From assembly GCF_000757905.1 (NCBI RefSeq), contig NZ_JRLH01000012.1: a DNA stretch of 64,000 nucleotides; one strand, 5' to 3'. Within the stretch, counting starts at the first letter, position 1. Each line of letters starts with the position of its first letter. Below are positions 48,541-56,676 of this stretch, piece by piece. The DNA is from Arsenophonus nilaparvatae (GTDB lineage: Bacteria > Pseudomonadota > Gammaproteobacteria > Enterobacterales > Enterobacteriaceae). Below the pieces are notes generated by a model. That model was given only the letters and a program-made list of their open reading frames with translations, was not told the DNA's origin and ran no database searches. The position numbers and the translations under genes are program-made.

Positions 48541-49347
48541 TTAACTAGCAAATTGATTAATGATGTCAGATTCTAATTGACAAAAATATTTTAAAGTTTT
48601 TACTTTTAGCTCAAGGGTTGCTGGTTCATCACAAACTAAAGCCGATTTTGCATGCATTTGTAGGCAGCTAATCGTCCACATATGGTTAATCGAACCTTCG
48701 ACCGCAGCCTCAACGGCTAATGCTTTATTTGCACCGGTTGCTAAGATTAAAATTTCTTCCGCATCAAGTAGGGTTCCTACCCCAACAGTGACAGCATATT
48801 TAGGCACCCTATCAATATTGTTATCAAAAAAACGAGAATTTGCCTGTCGGGTTTCTGGTGTTAGCGTTTTGATCCGGGTGCGAGAAGAAAGAGATGAAGC
48901 AGGTTCGTTGAAGGCAATATGGCCATCACTACCAACGCCTCCCATAAATAGATGTATTTTACCATAAGACTTAATTTTATCTTCGTAACGTTTGCATTCA
49001 GCGTCGATATCTTTTGCATTACCGTCGAGTAAATTAATATTATTTTCTGTAATATCAATATGGTTAAACAGATTTTCATACATGAAAGTGTGATAGCTTT
49101 GTGGATGATTTTTTGGGATGCCGACATACTCATCCATATTAAAAGTAACTACATGTTTAAAACTAATTTTACCTGCTTTATAGAGATTAATTAGCTCATG
49201 GTAGGTAGCTAGTGGTGTTCCGCCTGTGGGCAGCCCTAATACAAATGGATTTGTAGCCGTTGGATTAAATTGATTAATTTTGTTTGCAATGTAATTGGCG
49301 GAAAAAAGACCAACATCTTTTGCTGTTGTTAGAGGAATAAGCCTCAT
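48541..49347 (-). CDS. nagB: Glucosamine-6-phosphate deaminase
   Basis: Converts glucosamine-6-phosphate to fructose-6-phosphate and ammonia. The 268 residues compare with 266 in E. coli. It begins MRLIPLTTAKDVG and has the motifs LPTGGTPLATYHEL, FNMDEYVGI and GGVGSDGHIAFNEP. It heads nagBAC and is divergent from nagE. Confidence 0.96.
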   Translation of the reverse strand: MRLIPLTTAKDVGLFSANYIANKINQFNPTATNPFVLGLPTGGTPLATYHELINLYKAGKISFKHVVTFNMDEYVGIPKNHPQSYHTFMYENLFNHIDITENNINLLDGNAKDIDAECKRYEDKIKSYGKIHLFMGGVGSDGHIAFNEPASSLSSRTRIKTLTPETRQANSRFFDNNIDRVPKYAVTVGVGTLLDAEEILILATGANKALAVEAAVEGSINHMWTISCLQMHAKSALVCDEPATLELKVKTLKYFCQLESDIINQFAS

Positions 49348-49696
49348 TATTTTTTTACCTCACTTAATTTTGTTTCATATCAGCTATATTTCAATAATTT
49401 TGTATTATTCTTTGTTATTACTTGAGTTTTTATAACTCAAAGATTGTCTATTTATTAACGCCTGAATTCTAGTAAAATAAGATATTTTTCATGAAAAAAA
49501 AAAGGTTTTTTGTTTAGCCACTATTTTAATCAAATAACAGGGTGATATTTAGACTTTTATCACAACTTTAGCTGATATAATTTGTGATGCAAAATAATTG
49601 GGTCTGAATTACTTAATGAATATATGCAAAAAATTGAATATTTATAATATTTAGCAATAAGATCTCAGTAATGAGGTTATTCAAGGGGAAAACATA
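49348..49696. promoter_or_regulatory. Divergent nagB/nagE control region with a candidate NagC operator
   Basis: This 349-bp gap separates nagBAC from nagE, an arrangement controlled in E. coli by NagC looping and CRP. A NagC-like AT-rich imperfect palindrome, TAATTTGTGATGCAAAATAA, lies near 49578-49597 and also includes a TGTGA half site for CRP. Assignment is tentative. Confidence 0.4.
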
Positions 49697-51718
49697 GTGA
49701 ATGTGTTAAGTTATTTACAGCGAATAGGCCGTGCTTTGATGGTGCCTGTCGCTGTGCTGCCTGCCGCTGCGATTTTAATGGGGATCGGTTATTGGATCGA
49801 TCCTAATGGCTGGGGAGCTAATAGTACTATTGCTGCTTTACTGATTAAATCAGGTTCAGCAATTATAGATAATATGTCAATATTATTTGCAATTGGCGTT
49901 GCGTATGGTTTATCAAAAGATAAAGATGGTTCGGCGGCATTAACCGGTTTTGTCGGTTTTTTAGTGGTAACAACCCTATGTTCACCAGCGGCTTATTCGA
50001 TGATTATGGGTATTGCTATCGAGCAAGTTCCTGCAGCATTTAGTAAAATTAATAATCAGTTTGTTGGGATATTGGTTGGGGTATTGGCGGCGGAACTTTA
50101 TAATCGCTATAGCGGTGTCGAGTTACCGAAAGCATTGTCGTTCTTTAGTGGCCGCCGTTTAGTACCTATATTGACTTCATTTTTGATGATCCTGTTATCT
50201 TTCGTTCTGATGTATGTTTGGCCATTTATCTATAATGCATTAGTACTGTTTGGTGAAAATATTAAAGATTTGGGTTCATTAGGTGCCGGTATTTATGCTT
50301 TTTTTAATCGTCTATTAATCTCGGTTGGATTACATCATGCATTAAATTCAGTATTTTGGTTTGATGTGGCTGGTATTAATGATATTCCTAACTTTTTGGC
50401 TGGCGCTAAATCGTTAGCTACAGGTTTAGCCGAAAAAGGTATTACTGGGCGTTATCAAGCTGGATTTTTCCCTATCATGATGTTTGGTTTGCCTGGTGCG
50501 GCATTGGCCATTTATCAGTGTGCTCGTCCTGAAAATAAAGCAAAAGTCGCAGGTATCATGATGGCAGGTGCTTTCGCCGCCTTTTTTACTGGGATCACTG
50601 AGCCGCTCGAATTCTCATTCATGTTTGTGGCGCCGGTTCTTTATGTCATTCATGCTCTATTAACTGGATTTTCTGTTTATATTGCAGCTGCAATGCACTG
50701 GATATCGGGTTTTGGTTTTAGTGCTGGTTTAGTCGATATGTTACTGCAGAGTCGTAACCCATTAGCAGTGCATTGGCATATGTTGATTTTCCAAGGGATA
50801 ATTTTCTTTTGTTTATACTATGTCATATTTCGCGTTGTGATTAATAAGTTCAATTTAATGACCCCAGGTCGTGAAATAATAAACGACTATCAAGCCGTTG
50901 ATGATTATGACAAAGATATCACCACCAGTGCTAAGGATATTACCCATGAAGCATACCAATATCTTGCGGCGGTGGGCGGAACCGATAATTTAACAGTAAT
51001 CGATGCCTGTATTACTCGTTTACGTTTAGGTGTAAAAGCCGTTGATATCGTTAATGATGACTTGGTAAAAAAACTGGGTGCATCAGGCATCATTCGTTTA
51101 AATAAACATAGTGTGCAAATTATTGTTGGAACCCGGGCAGAAATGATTGCGGAAGCAATGAAAAAGATCGCCGCACGAGAAGTTGTTGCACCGTTAAATT
51201 TTGTTGAGAAAGATAATCGACAGTCAGCAGTAAAAGTAAAAAATAAGCATGTGGGGCAAACAATTTTAACGCTGGTGGCACCGGTTAGTGGTAAAATTTA
51301 TTCCCTTGATGAAGTTCCGGATGAAGCTTTTGCTAGCCGCATTGTCGGTGATGGTTTAGCGATTAAGCCAACGAGTGGTGAGGTATTAGCGCCTGTATCC
51401 GGTAAGATTGTGAAAATTTTTGCTACCAATCATGCTTTCTGCATCGAGACAAATGAAGGTGTTGAAGTGATCGTTCACATGGGTATTGATACTGTAACGT
51501 TAAAAGGGCAGGGTTGTGAGCGTTTAGTTGAAGAAAATAGTGATGTAAAGGTAGGTCAGCCTATCCTGAAATTAGATCTCGATTATTTGGAACAGCATGC
51601 TAAGTCAATGATAAGTCCAGTCGTTATCAGTAATATTGATGATTATCAGGGATTGACAATAGTTGCAACTGGTGAAGTAATCGCTGGAGTAACACCAATT
51701 TATGATGTATTGAAGTAA
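49697..51718 (+). CDS. nagE: PTS N-acetylglucosamine transporter subunit IICBA
   Basis: Imports and phosphorylates GlcNAc. The 673 residues exceed E. coli NagE (648) mainly in linkers. The membrane IIC domain covers about residues 1-375; IIB follows with Cys in IDACITRLRLGV; IIA is C-terminal with His in VIVHMGIDTV. The start is GTG with an AGGGGA site. The three-domain enzyme allows GlcNAc uptake, which with nagBA feeds glycolysis; chitin or host glycans are plausible sources. Confidence 0.95.
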   Translation: MNVLSYLQRIGRALMVPVAVLPAAAILMGIGYWIDPNGWGANSTIAALLIKSGSAIIDNMSILFAIGVAYGLSKDKDGSAALTGFVGFLVVTTLCSPAAYSMIMGIAIEQVPAAFSKINNQFVGILVGVLAAELYNRYSGVELPKALSFFSGRRLVPILTSFLMILLSFVLMYVWPFIYNALVLFGENIKDLGSLGAGIYAFFNRLLISVGLHHALNSVFWFDVAGINDIPNFLAGAKSLATGLAEKGITGRYQAGFFPIMMFGLPGAALAIYQCARPENKAKVAGIMMAGAFAAFFTGITEPLEFSFMFVAPVLYVIHALLTGFSVYIAAAMHWISGFGFSAGLVDMLLQSRNPLAVHWHMLIFQGIIFFCLYYVIFRVVINKFNLMTPGREIINDYQAVDDYDKDITTSAKDITHEAYQYLAAVGGTDNLTVIDACITRLRLGVKAVDIVNDDLVKKLGASGIIRLNKHSVQIIVGTRAEMIAEAMKKIAAREVVAPLNFVEKDNRQSAVKVKNKHVGQTILTLVAPVSGKIYSLDEVPDEAFASRIVGDGLAIKPTSGEVLAPVSGKIVKIFATNHAFCIETNEGVEVIVHMGIDTVTLKGQGCERLVEENSDVKVGQPILKLDLDYLEQHAKSMISPVVISNIDDYQGLTIVATGEVIAGVTPIYDVLK

Positions 51719-51769
51719 TGTGTTTTATCATTATGATTTGATATGATAACCATATAATTAATAATGAAT

Positions 51770-51803
51770 AAAAACGGGAAGGGTTATGAACCTCCCGTTT
51801 TTC
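51770..51803 (+). terminator. Intrinsic terminator of nagE
   Basis: AAAACGGG (51771-51778) pairs with CCCGTTTT (51794-51801), with an inner AGG/CCT extension across one bulged A, ending in a T-run. It lies about 50 bp past the nagE stop. Confidence 0.75.
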
Positions 51804-51929
51804 CTTTATGAGCTTTTTATTGATTAAATAAAGCCTAATAATATATGTTAATAAACGGTTGTTTCTAATTCGGATATCGTAGATGATAAAAGCGTTATTA
51901 ACATGCTTTTGCATTGAGGAACTATGACA

Positions 51930-53594
51930 ATGAATGAGGCAGATACTCGCCCAACAAATTTCATTCGCCAGATTATTGAAGAAGATTTGGCTACAGGTAA
52001 GCATACTCATGTATATACCCGTTTTCCACCTGAACCTAATGGTTATTTACATATTGGTCATGCCAAATCAATCTGTTTGAATTTTGGTATTGCAGAGGAT
52101 TATCAGGGTCAATGCAATTTGCGTTTTGATGATACTAATCCAGTTAAAGAAGATGTTGAATATGTTAATTCCATTCAAGAAGATGTGAAATGGTTAGGGT
52201 TTAATTGGAGTGGTAACGTAAAATATTCGTCAGATTATTTTGATGACCTATATCAATATGCTATTGAGCTGATTAAAAAAGGCTTAGCTTATGTTGATGA
52301 ATTAAGTCCCGATGCTATTCGTGAATATCGCGGAACTTTAAAGCAGCCAGGTAGAAATAGTCCATATCGTGATCGCACTATTGAGCAGAATTTGCAGCTA
52401 TTTGACAAGATGCGAGCGGGTGGATTTGAAGAAGGAAAGGCCTGTCTACGTGCTAAAATTGATATGTCATCCTCTTTTATTGTCATGCGCGATCCGGTGT
52501 TATATCGAATAAAATATGCTGAACACCACCAATCGGGTAATAAATGGTGTATTTATCCAATGTATGATTTTACTCATTGTATTTCGGACGCATTGGAGGG
52601 GATTACCCACTCACTTTGTACCCTGGAATTTCAAGATAATCGCCGATTATATGATTGGGTATTAGATAATATTACCATTGATTGTCATCCAAGACAGTAT
52701 GAGTTTTCGCGTCTAAATCTTGCCTATACGGTGATGTCAAAACGTAAACTAAATCAGTTAGTGGCGGAGAATAGGGTTGAAAACTGGGATGATCCCAGAA
52801 TGCCAACCATTTCAGGTTTACGTCGTCGTGGTTATACGGCAGCGTCGATTCGTGAATTTTGTCGGCGTATTGGCGTGACTAAGCAAGATAATACTGTTGA
52901 AATGGCAGCATTGGAATCTTGTATTCGTGATGATCTAAATGAAAATGCACCACGGGCAATGGCGGTATTAGATCCCATAAAGTTAGTGATTGAAAATATG
53001 TCTGCTGATGAGCAAATGCTGACGATGTATAATCACCCTAATAAACCTGAGATGGGCGCTCGACAAGTGCCATTTAGTCGGGAACTTTATATCGATCGAG
53101 CTGATTTTCGTGAAGAAGCTAATCGGCAATATAAGCGCTTAGTTTTGGGTAAAGAAGTACGTTTACGAAATGCCTATATTGTACAAGCTAATCGGGTTGA
53201 TAAAGATGCAGAAGGCAACATTACCACGATTTATTGTACTTATGATGCTGATACATTAAATAAAGATCCTGCTGATGGACGTAAAGTCAAAGGGGTTATC
53301 CATTGGGTCAGTGCATCACATGCCTTGCCAGCAGAGATCCGATTGTATGATCGCTTATTTACTGTGCCTAATCCTGCCGCAGAAGAGGACTTTTTAGCTA
53401 CCATTAATCCTGATTCTTTAGTGATTCGCTATGGGTTTGTTGAACCAAGTTTAATTACCGCGCAACCGGGAAAAGCTTATCAGTTTGAACGCGAGGGTTA
53501 TTTTTGTGCAGATAGCCATGATCATACAGCTAAGCAGCTGGTATTTAATCGGACTGTAGGCTTAAGAGATAGTTGGGCAAAAATAGCAAGCTAA
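51930..53594 (+). CDS. glnS: Glutaminyl-tRNA synthetase
   Basis: Charges the tRNA-Gln isoacceptors encoded upstream in the window. From the second ATG (51930) the product is 554 residues and begins MNEADTRPTNFIRQ, like E. coli GlnS (554). Class I motifs HIGH (PNGYLHIGHAK) and MSKRK are present. The ATG two codons earlier, at 51924, is an alternative. Confidence 0.96.
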   Translation: MNEADTRPTNFIRQIIEEDLATGKHTHVYTRFPPEPNGYLHIGHAKSICLNFGIAEDYQGQCNLRFDDTNPVKEDVEYVNSIQEDVKWLGFNWSGNVKYSSDYFDDLYQYAIELIKKGLAYVDELSPDAIREYRGTLKQPGRNSPYRDRTIEQNLQLFDKMRAGGFEEGKACLRAKIDMSSSFIVMRDPVLYRIKYAEHHQSGNKWCIYPMYDFTHCISDALEGITHSLCTLEFQDNRRLYDWVLDNITIDCHPRQYEFSRLNLAYTVMSKRKLNQLVAENRVENWDDPRMPTISGLRRRGYTAASIREFCRRIGVTKQDNTVEMAALESCIRDDLNENAPRAMAVLDPIKLVIENMSADEQMLTMYNHPNKPEMGARQVPFSRELYIDRADFREEANRQYKRLVLGKEVRLRNAYIVQANRVDKDAEGNITTIYCTYDADTLNKDPADGRKVKGVIHWVSASHALPAEIRLYDRLFTVPNPAAEEDFLATINPDSLVIRYGFVEPSLITAQPGKAYQFEREGYFCADSHDHTAKQLVFNRTVGLRDSWAKIAS

Positions 53595-53621
53595 GAAATT
53601 ACTCCGTTAAGAGTTATGGTA

Positions 53622-53650
53622 AAAAGCGTGGTTTATAGCCACGCTTTTTA
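53622..53650 (+). terminator. Intrinsic terminator of glnS
   Basis: AAAAAGCGTGG (53622-53632) and CCACGCTTTTT (53640-53650) form an 11-bp perfect stem around a 7-nt loop, ending in T5. It is 28 bp past the glnS stop. Confidence 0.9.
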
Positions 53651-53806
53651 TTAAAAAATATCGTCATTATTGTTCACGAGATATTTTTATTAACAGAAAA
53701 ATGGCTTTCTGTTATAAATTTTTATTCGTTTAGAGCAAGTCAAAAAAATATGTAGTCAATATCCTTATCAAAAAAATCAATTGGTTACTAACAAGGATGT
53801 TATATC

Positions 53807-54787
53807 ATGCTTAAGTTTATTAATTCATCTCTTCCAATAGAAAAAGCGGTTTTACAAGCAGAGCTGCAAACGATATCACCTAAGATCAATTTCACCTGTC
53901 CATTAAAAAGTATTTATAACAGTGATGTTTTTATATCGGTACAAAAAAGACCATTAAAGGGTTTGCATACTTGTCAAAAATTAAGTTTTCCAATAGATAA
54001 AGTCAGCAGTGAGCAACGTTATCATAATGCTCTATTGGCTGATTTTGTTTACAATCGTGACTTTACAATTTTAGAAGCAACCCAGTGGGGAATTGATCGT
54101 GAATTGGCAAGGTTTGTGTCTAAAATGACTAATATAAAACTTTATCCACAAGATGGTCTATTAGAAGATAGTCATACTGGATTGGTGGCTTATATCTTCC
54201 GCAATAAGGTTGAGCGGGAAATTCGATTGGTATTTGGTGGGACAACCAGCGGTCATGGAGTGAGCGGTGGAGCTCCGCGTTATATAAAAAATATTAATAA
54301 TTTTATTAAGCAATGCGAGGCGAATGTTCATAATGTATTTGGTGGTGTTCCAGCTTGCTATAAGCAGGCTGCGCAATTAATGCATAATCTGCAACAACTG
54401 GTTCAAATGGATGGGGAATGGAATGGATACAGGCTTTCAACCAGTGGTCATTCATTAGGCGGTGGTTTAGCTGCTTATGCAGCACTGAAGGTATCTAGCA
54501 AAGAAAATGTTATTTTGGCGGAATGTTTTAGCAGTGCTCAATTTGGCCGAGGTTTACAGCGCGATTTGTTAAAGCAACATGGTAGTTTAGATTTAGAGAA
54601 GGCTATGCATAATGTCAATCATCATTATGTCGAAGGTGATGTTATTCCGAAGATGGATAAATTTTTTGCGGTTGATCATATTGGTAAAATTAATATTATT
54701 CCCCAAGCAACGAACAAAAAAGACAACTTTTTAGCGGCACATTCAAATTATGTCAAGCATAGTCTTATTTATGCGCTACAAACTTGA
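53807..54787 (+). CDS. Lipase-like alpha/beta hydrolase, candidate effector
   Basis: A 326-residue protein resembling class 3 lipases. The nucleophile elbow is GHSLGGG (Ser216); a plausible triad adds Asp278 (EGDVIPKMD) and His312 (LAAHSNYV). A lipase-type strand with oxyanion region is RLVFGGTTSGHG. There is no Sec signal peptide; the first 70 residues are polar and unlike a lipase, as in proteins exported by type III secretion. It is a single-gene unit with AAGGA site and own terminator, placed between glnS and fur where E. coli has chiPQ. Phospholipase activity in host cells is a guess; I do not know the exact family. Confidence 0.7.
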   Translation: MLKFINSSLPIEKAVLQAELQTISPKINFTCPLKSIYNSDVFISVQKRPLKGLHTCQKLSFPIDKVSSEQRYHNALLADFVYNRDFTILEATQWGIDRELARFVSKMTNIKLYPQDGLLEDSHTGLVAYIFRNKVEREIRLVFGGTTSGHGVSGGAPRYIKNINNFIKQCEANVHNVFGGVPACYKQAAQLMHNLQQLVQMDGEWNGYRLSTSGHSLGGGLAAYAALKVSSKENVILAECFSSAQFGRGLQRDLLKQHGSLDLEKAMHNVNHHYVEGDVIPKMDKFFAVDHIGKINIIPQATNKKDNFLAAHSNYVKHSLIYALQT

Positions 54788-54828
54788 AAATAAAAGGAGA
54801 AATTGGATTGCAATTCTCCTTTTATTTT
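54787..54828. terminator. Bidirectional terminator between lipase-like gene and fur
   Basis: AAAATAAAAGGAGAAATTG (54787-54805) pairs with the complementary arm at 54811-54828, with one bulged A, around the loop GATTG. A- and T-rich flanks let it serve both convergent genes. Confidence 0.85.
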
Positions 54829-54863
54829 TAACTGATTAATAACAAAAATAGTAATAGGCTGGG

Positions 54864-55331
54864 TTATTTTTCTTCTTTACTATTGCGGGCAGGGTGGCCC
54901 AAATCGTTTTCATCACAATGATCTTTTTTGGAGCAATGTCCATATAGATAGAGACTGTGATTAGAGAGCTTGATGCCATGACGTTCCGCAATATTTTTTT
55001 GTCGTGTCTCAATGGATTCATCGCTGAATTCAATGACTTTACCACAATCCAAGCAAATTAAGTGATCATGGTGATGTTGTTGTGTCAACTCAAAAACCGA
55101 TTTACCGCCTTCAAAATTATGGCGAGTAACAATACCCGCGTCATCAAATTGATTTAGAACACGATAAACCGTTGCGAGGCCAATCTCTTCCCCCATATCA
55201 ATGAGTTTTTTATAGAGATCTTCCGCACTGACATGATCGCATTCAGGCTCTTGTAATACCTCTAAAATTTTTAAACGTGGAAGTGTTACTTTAAGCCCTG
55301 CATTCTTCAATGCTTTATTGTTGTCGGTCAT
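54864..55331 (-). CDS. fur: Ferric uptake regulator Fur
   Basis: Iron-dependent repressor. From the ATG at 55331 the product is 155 residues, starting MTDNNKALKNAGLKV as in E. coli (148); the frame to 55376 adds 15 unrelated residues. The winged-helix part contains EEIGLATVYRVLNQF, the metal site HHHDHLICLDCGK and the C-terminal pair CSKKDHC. It is downstream of fldA on the same strand, as in E. coli. The C-terminal tail differs from E. coli. Confidence 0.97.
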   Translation of the reverse strand: MTDNNKALKNAGLKVTLPRLKILEVLQEPECDHVSAEDLYKKLIDMGEEIGLATVYRVLNQFDDAGIVTRHNFEGGKSVFELTQQHHHDHLICLDCGKVIEFSDESIETRQKNIAERHGIKLSNHSLYLYGHCSKKDHCDENDLGHPARNSKEEK

Positions 55332-55385
55332 GCGGATCCTACCTTGTTGCATTAGCAGTGAATTCAATAATATCAAAACATCGTT

Positions 55386-55402
55386 AACAGTAGTATACTG
55401 TT
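55386..55402. promoter_or_regulatory. 17-bp palindrome upstream of fur
   Basis: AACAGTA and TACTGTT flank the centre GTA in an exact inverted repeat about 55 bp upstream of the fur ATG. It includes TATACT, a good -10 hexamer on the minus strand, so it may be a promoter element or an operator. The ACAG...CTGT order is opposite to a LexA box. Confidence 0.35.
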
Positions 55403-55490
55403 TATTTCAAACTAATTTTACAATTATATATGTCATAATATCATTACACAATTTGCAGGAATTATCATATACAAAAAATATTGACAGCTA

Positions 55491-56021
55491 TCAATCGATA
55501 ATAGCTTGTAAATTTAGCTCTTCAGATATTTGTTTTACCCAGCTTTCCACTCGCTCAGCGGTTAGTTCCGGCTGTCTGTCTTCATCAATGGCAAGGCCAA
55601 TAAAGTTAGAGTCATCAGCGAGCCCTTTCGATGCTTCGAAGTGGTAACCTTCTGTTGGCCAATGGCCAACAATGATAGCACCATTAGGTTCAATAATCTC
55701 TTTCACAGTACCCATAGCATCACAGAAATATTCCGCATAATCTTCTTGATCGCCACAACCAAAAATAGCTACTAGCTTATTGGTAAAATCAATTTCTTCT
55801 AATGTTGGAAAGAAGTCATCCCAATCACACTGTGCTTCACCATAATACCAGGTAGGAATACCGAATAGTAAAATATCAAATGCTTCAATATCCTCTTTAC
55901 TGCTTTTAGCAATATCATGAATTTCAGCAATATCAGCGCCGCCAAGGGTTTCTTGGATCATTTTGGCAATATTTTCTGTATTGCCAGTATCACTGCCGAA
56001 GAAGATACCTATGATTGCCAT
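55491..56021 (-). CDS. fldA: Flavodoxin 1
   Basis: FMN electron carrier needed for several radical-SAM and other enzymes. The 176 residues equal the E. coli length. The phosphate loop FGSDTGNTENIAK and the isoalloxazine loops PTWYYGEAQCDWDDF and GCGDQEDYAEYF are intact. It lies upstream of fur on the same strand. Confidence 0.97.
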   Translation of the reverse strand: MAIIGIFFGSDTGNTENIAKMIQETLGGADIAEIHDIAKSSKEDIEAFDILLFGIPTWYYGEAQCDWDDFFPTLEEIDFTNKLVAIFGCGDQEDYAEYFCDAMGTVKEIIEPNGAIIVGHWPTEGYHFEASKGLADDSNFIGLAIDEDRQPELTAERVESWVKQISEELNLQAIID

Positions 56022-56213
56022 AAAGTAAATAAACCTCTTAATTTTAATTTGAGTTGCTTTGTTATCTTATCTTATCGTTATTAACAGTAGTAATAGCAAA
56101 GATAATAACGATTGATTAATAAATAATTAAATAACCGTTATTTTGACGAAAATAACGGCATAATTCTGTCAATTTTGTGTGTTTTAGGCAAAATAAACCA
56201 GTAAAATTGCAAT

Positions 56214-56495
56214 TCATCGGTTTTTCTTTGCTAATTGTGTCAGCAATATTTGTTCTATTAATTCACTACGGCTTATTTTTTGTTCTTGAGCTAGCATATT
56301 TAATGCCGCAACAGCACGCTCATTGATTTTTAGTTCAACACGGCGTAAACCTTTGCTTTTATCACGTTTTAACTGATTACGTTTATTAATTTTTAATTGT
56401 TCATGTCGAGATAAAGGATTGGTTTTTGGACGCCCTGGTCTAGGTTCATCGGCGAATAAATCCCGGGTTGTGCGATCAGTCTGCTCTTTTGCCAT
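56214..56495 (-). CDS. ybfE: LexA-regulated protein YbfE
   Basis: A 93-residue basic protein, close to E. coli YbfE (97). It has a charged N-terminal half (RPGRPKTNPLSRHEQLK) and a C-terminal ribbon-helix-helix-like segment (VELKINERAVAALNMLA). E. coli ybfE is SOS-induced; I could not find a convincing LexA box here. Function unknown. It marks the left edge of the inserted type I secretion cassette. Confidence 0.92.
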   Translation of the reverse strand: MAKEQTDRTTRDLFADEPRPGRPKTNPLSRHEQLKINKRNQLKRDKSKGLRRVELKINERAVAALNMLAQEQKISRSELIEQILLTQLAKKNR

Positions 56496-56676
56496 AAATT
56501 TAAATGTTGATGGAAATTTGCTAGTTACTTAAACCAATCATACCCTAGCATGATAACTATCGCTACTAACAGATAAAATATACTCAATTGATAAAGCAGC
56601 CTATTAGTGAGTAACTGAAGTTAGCAATAGCCAGTAAAACGTATAAAAAGTGATCTTACTGGCGCTGGCGTTATTT

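Noticed and set aside
48861..49133. Second minus-strand frame of 90 codons inside nagB.
   Set aside because: It lies in another frame within the intact nagB and is a shadow.
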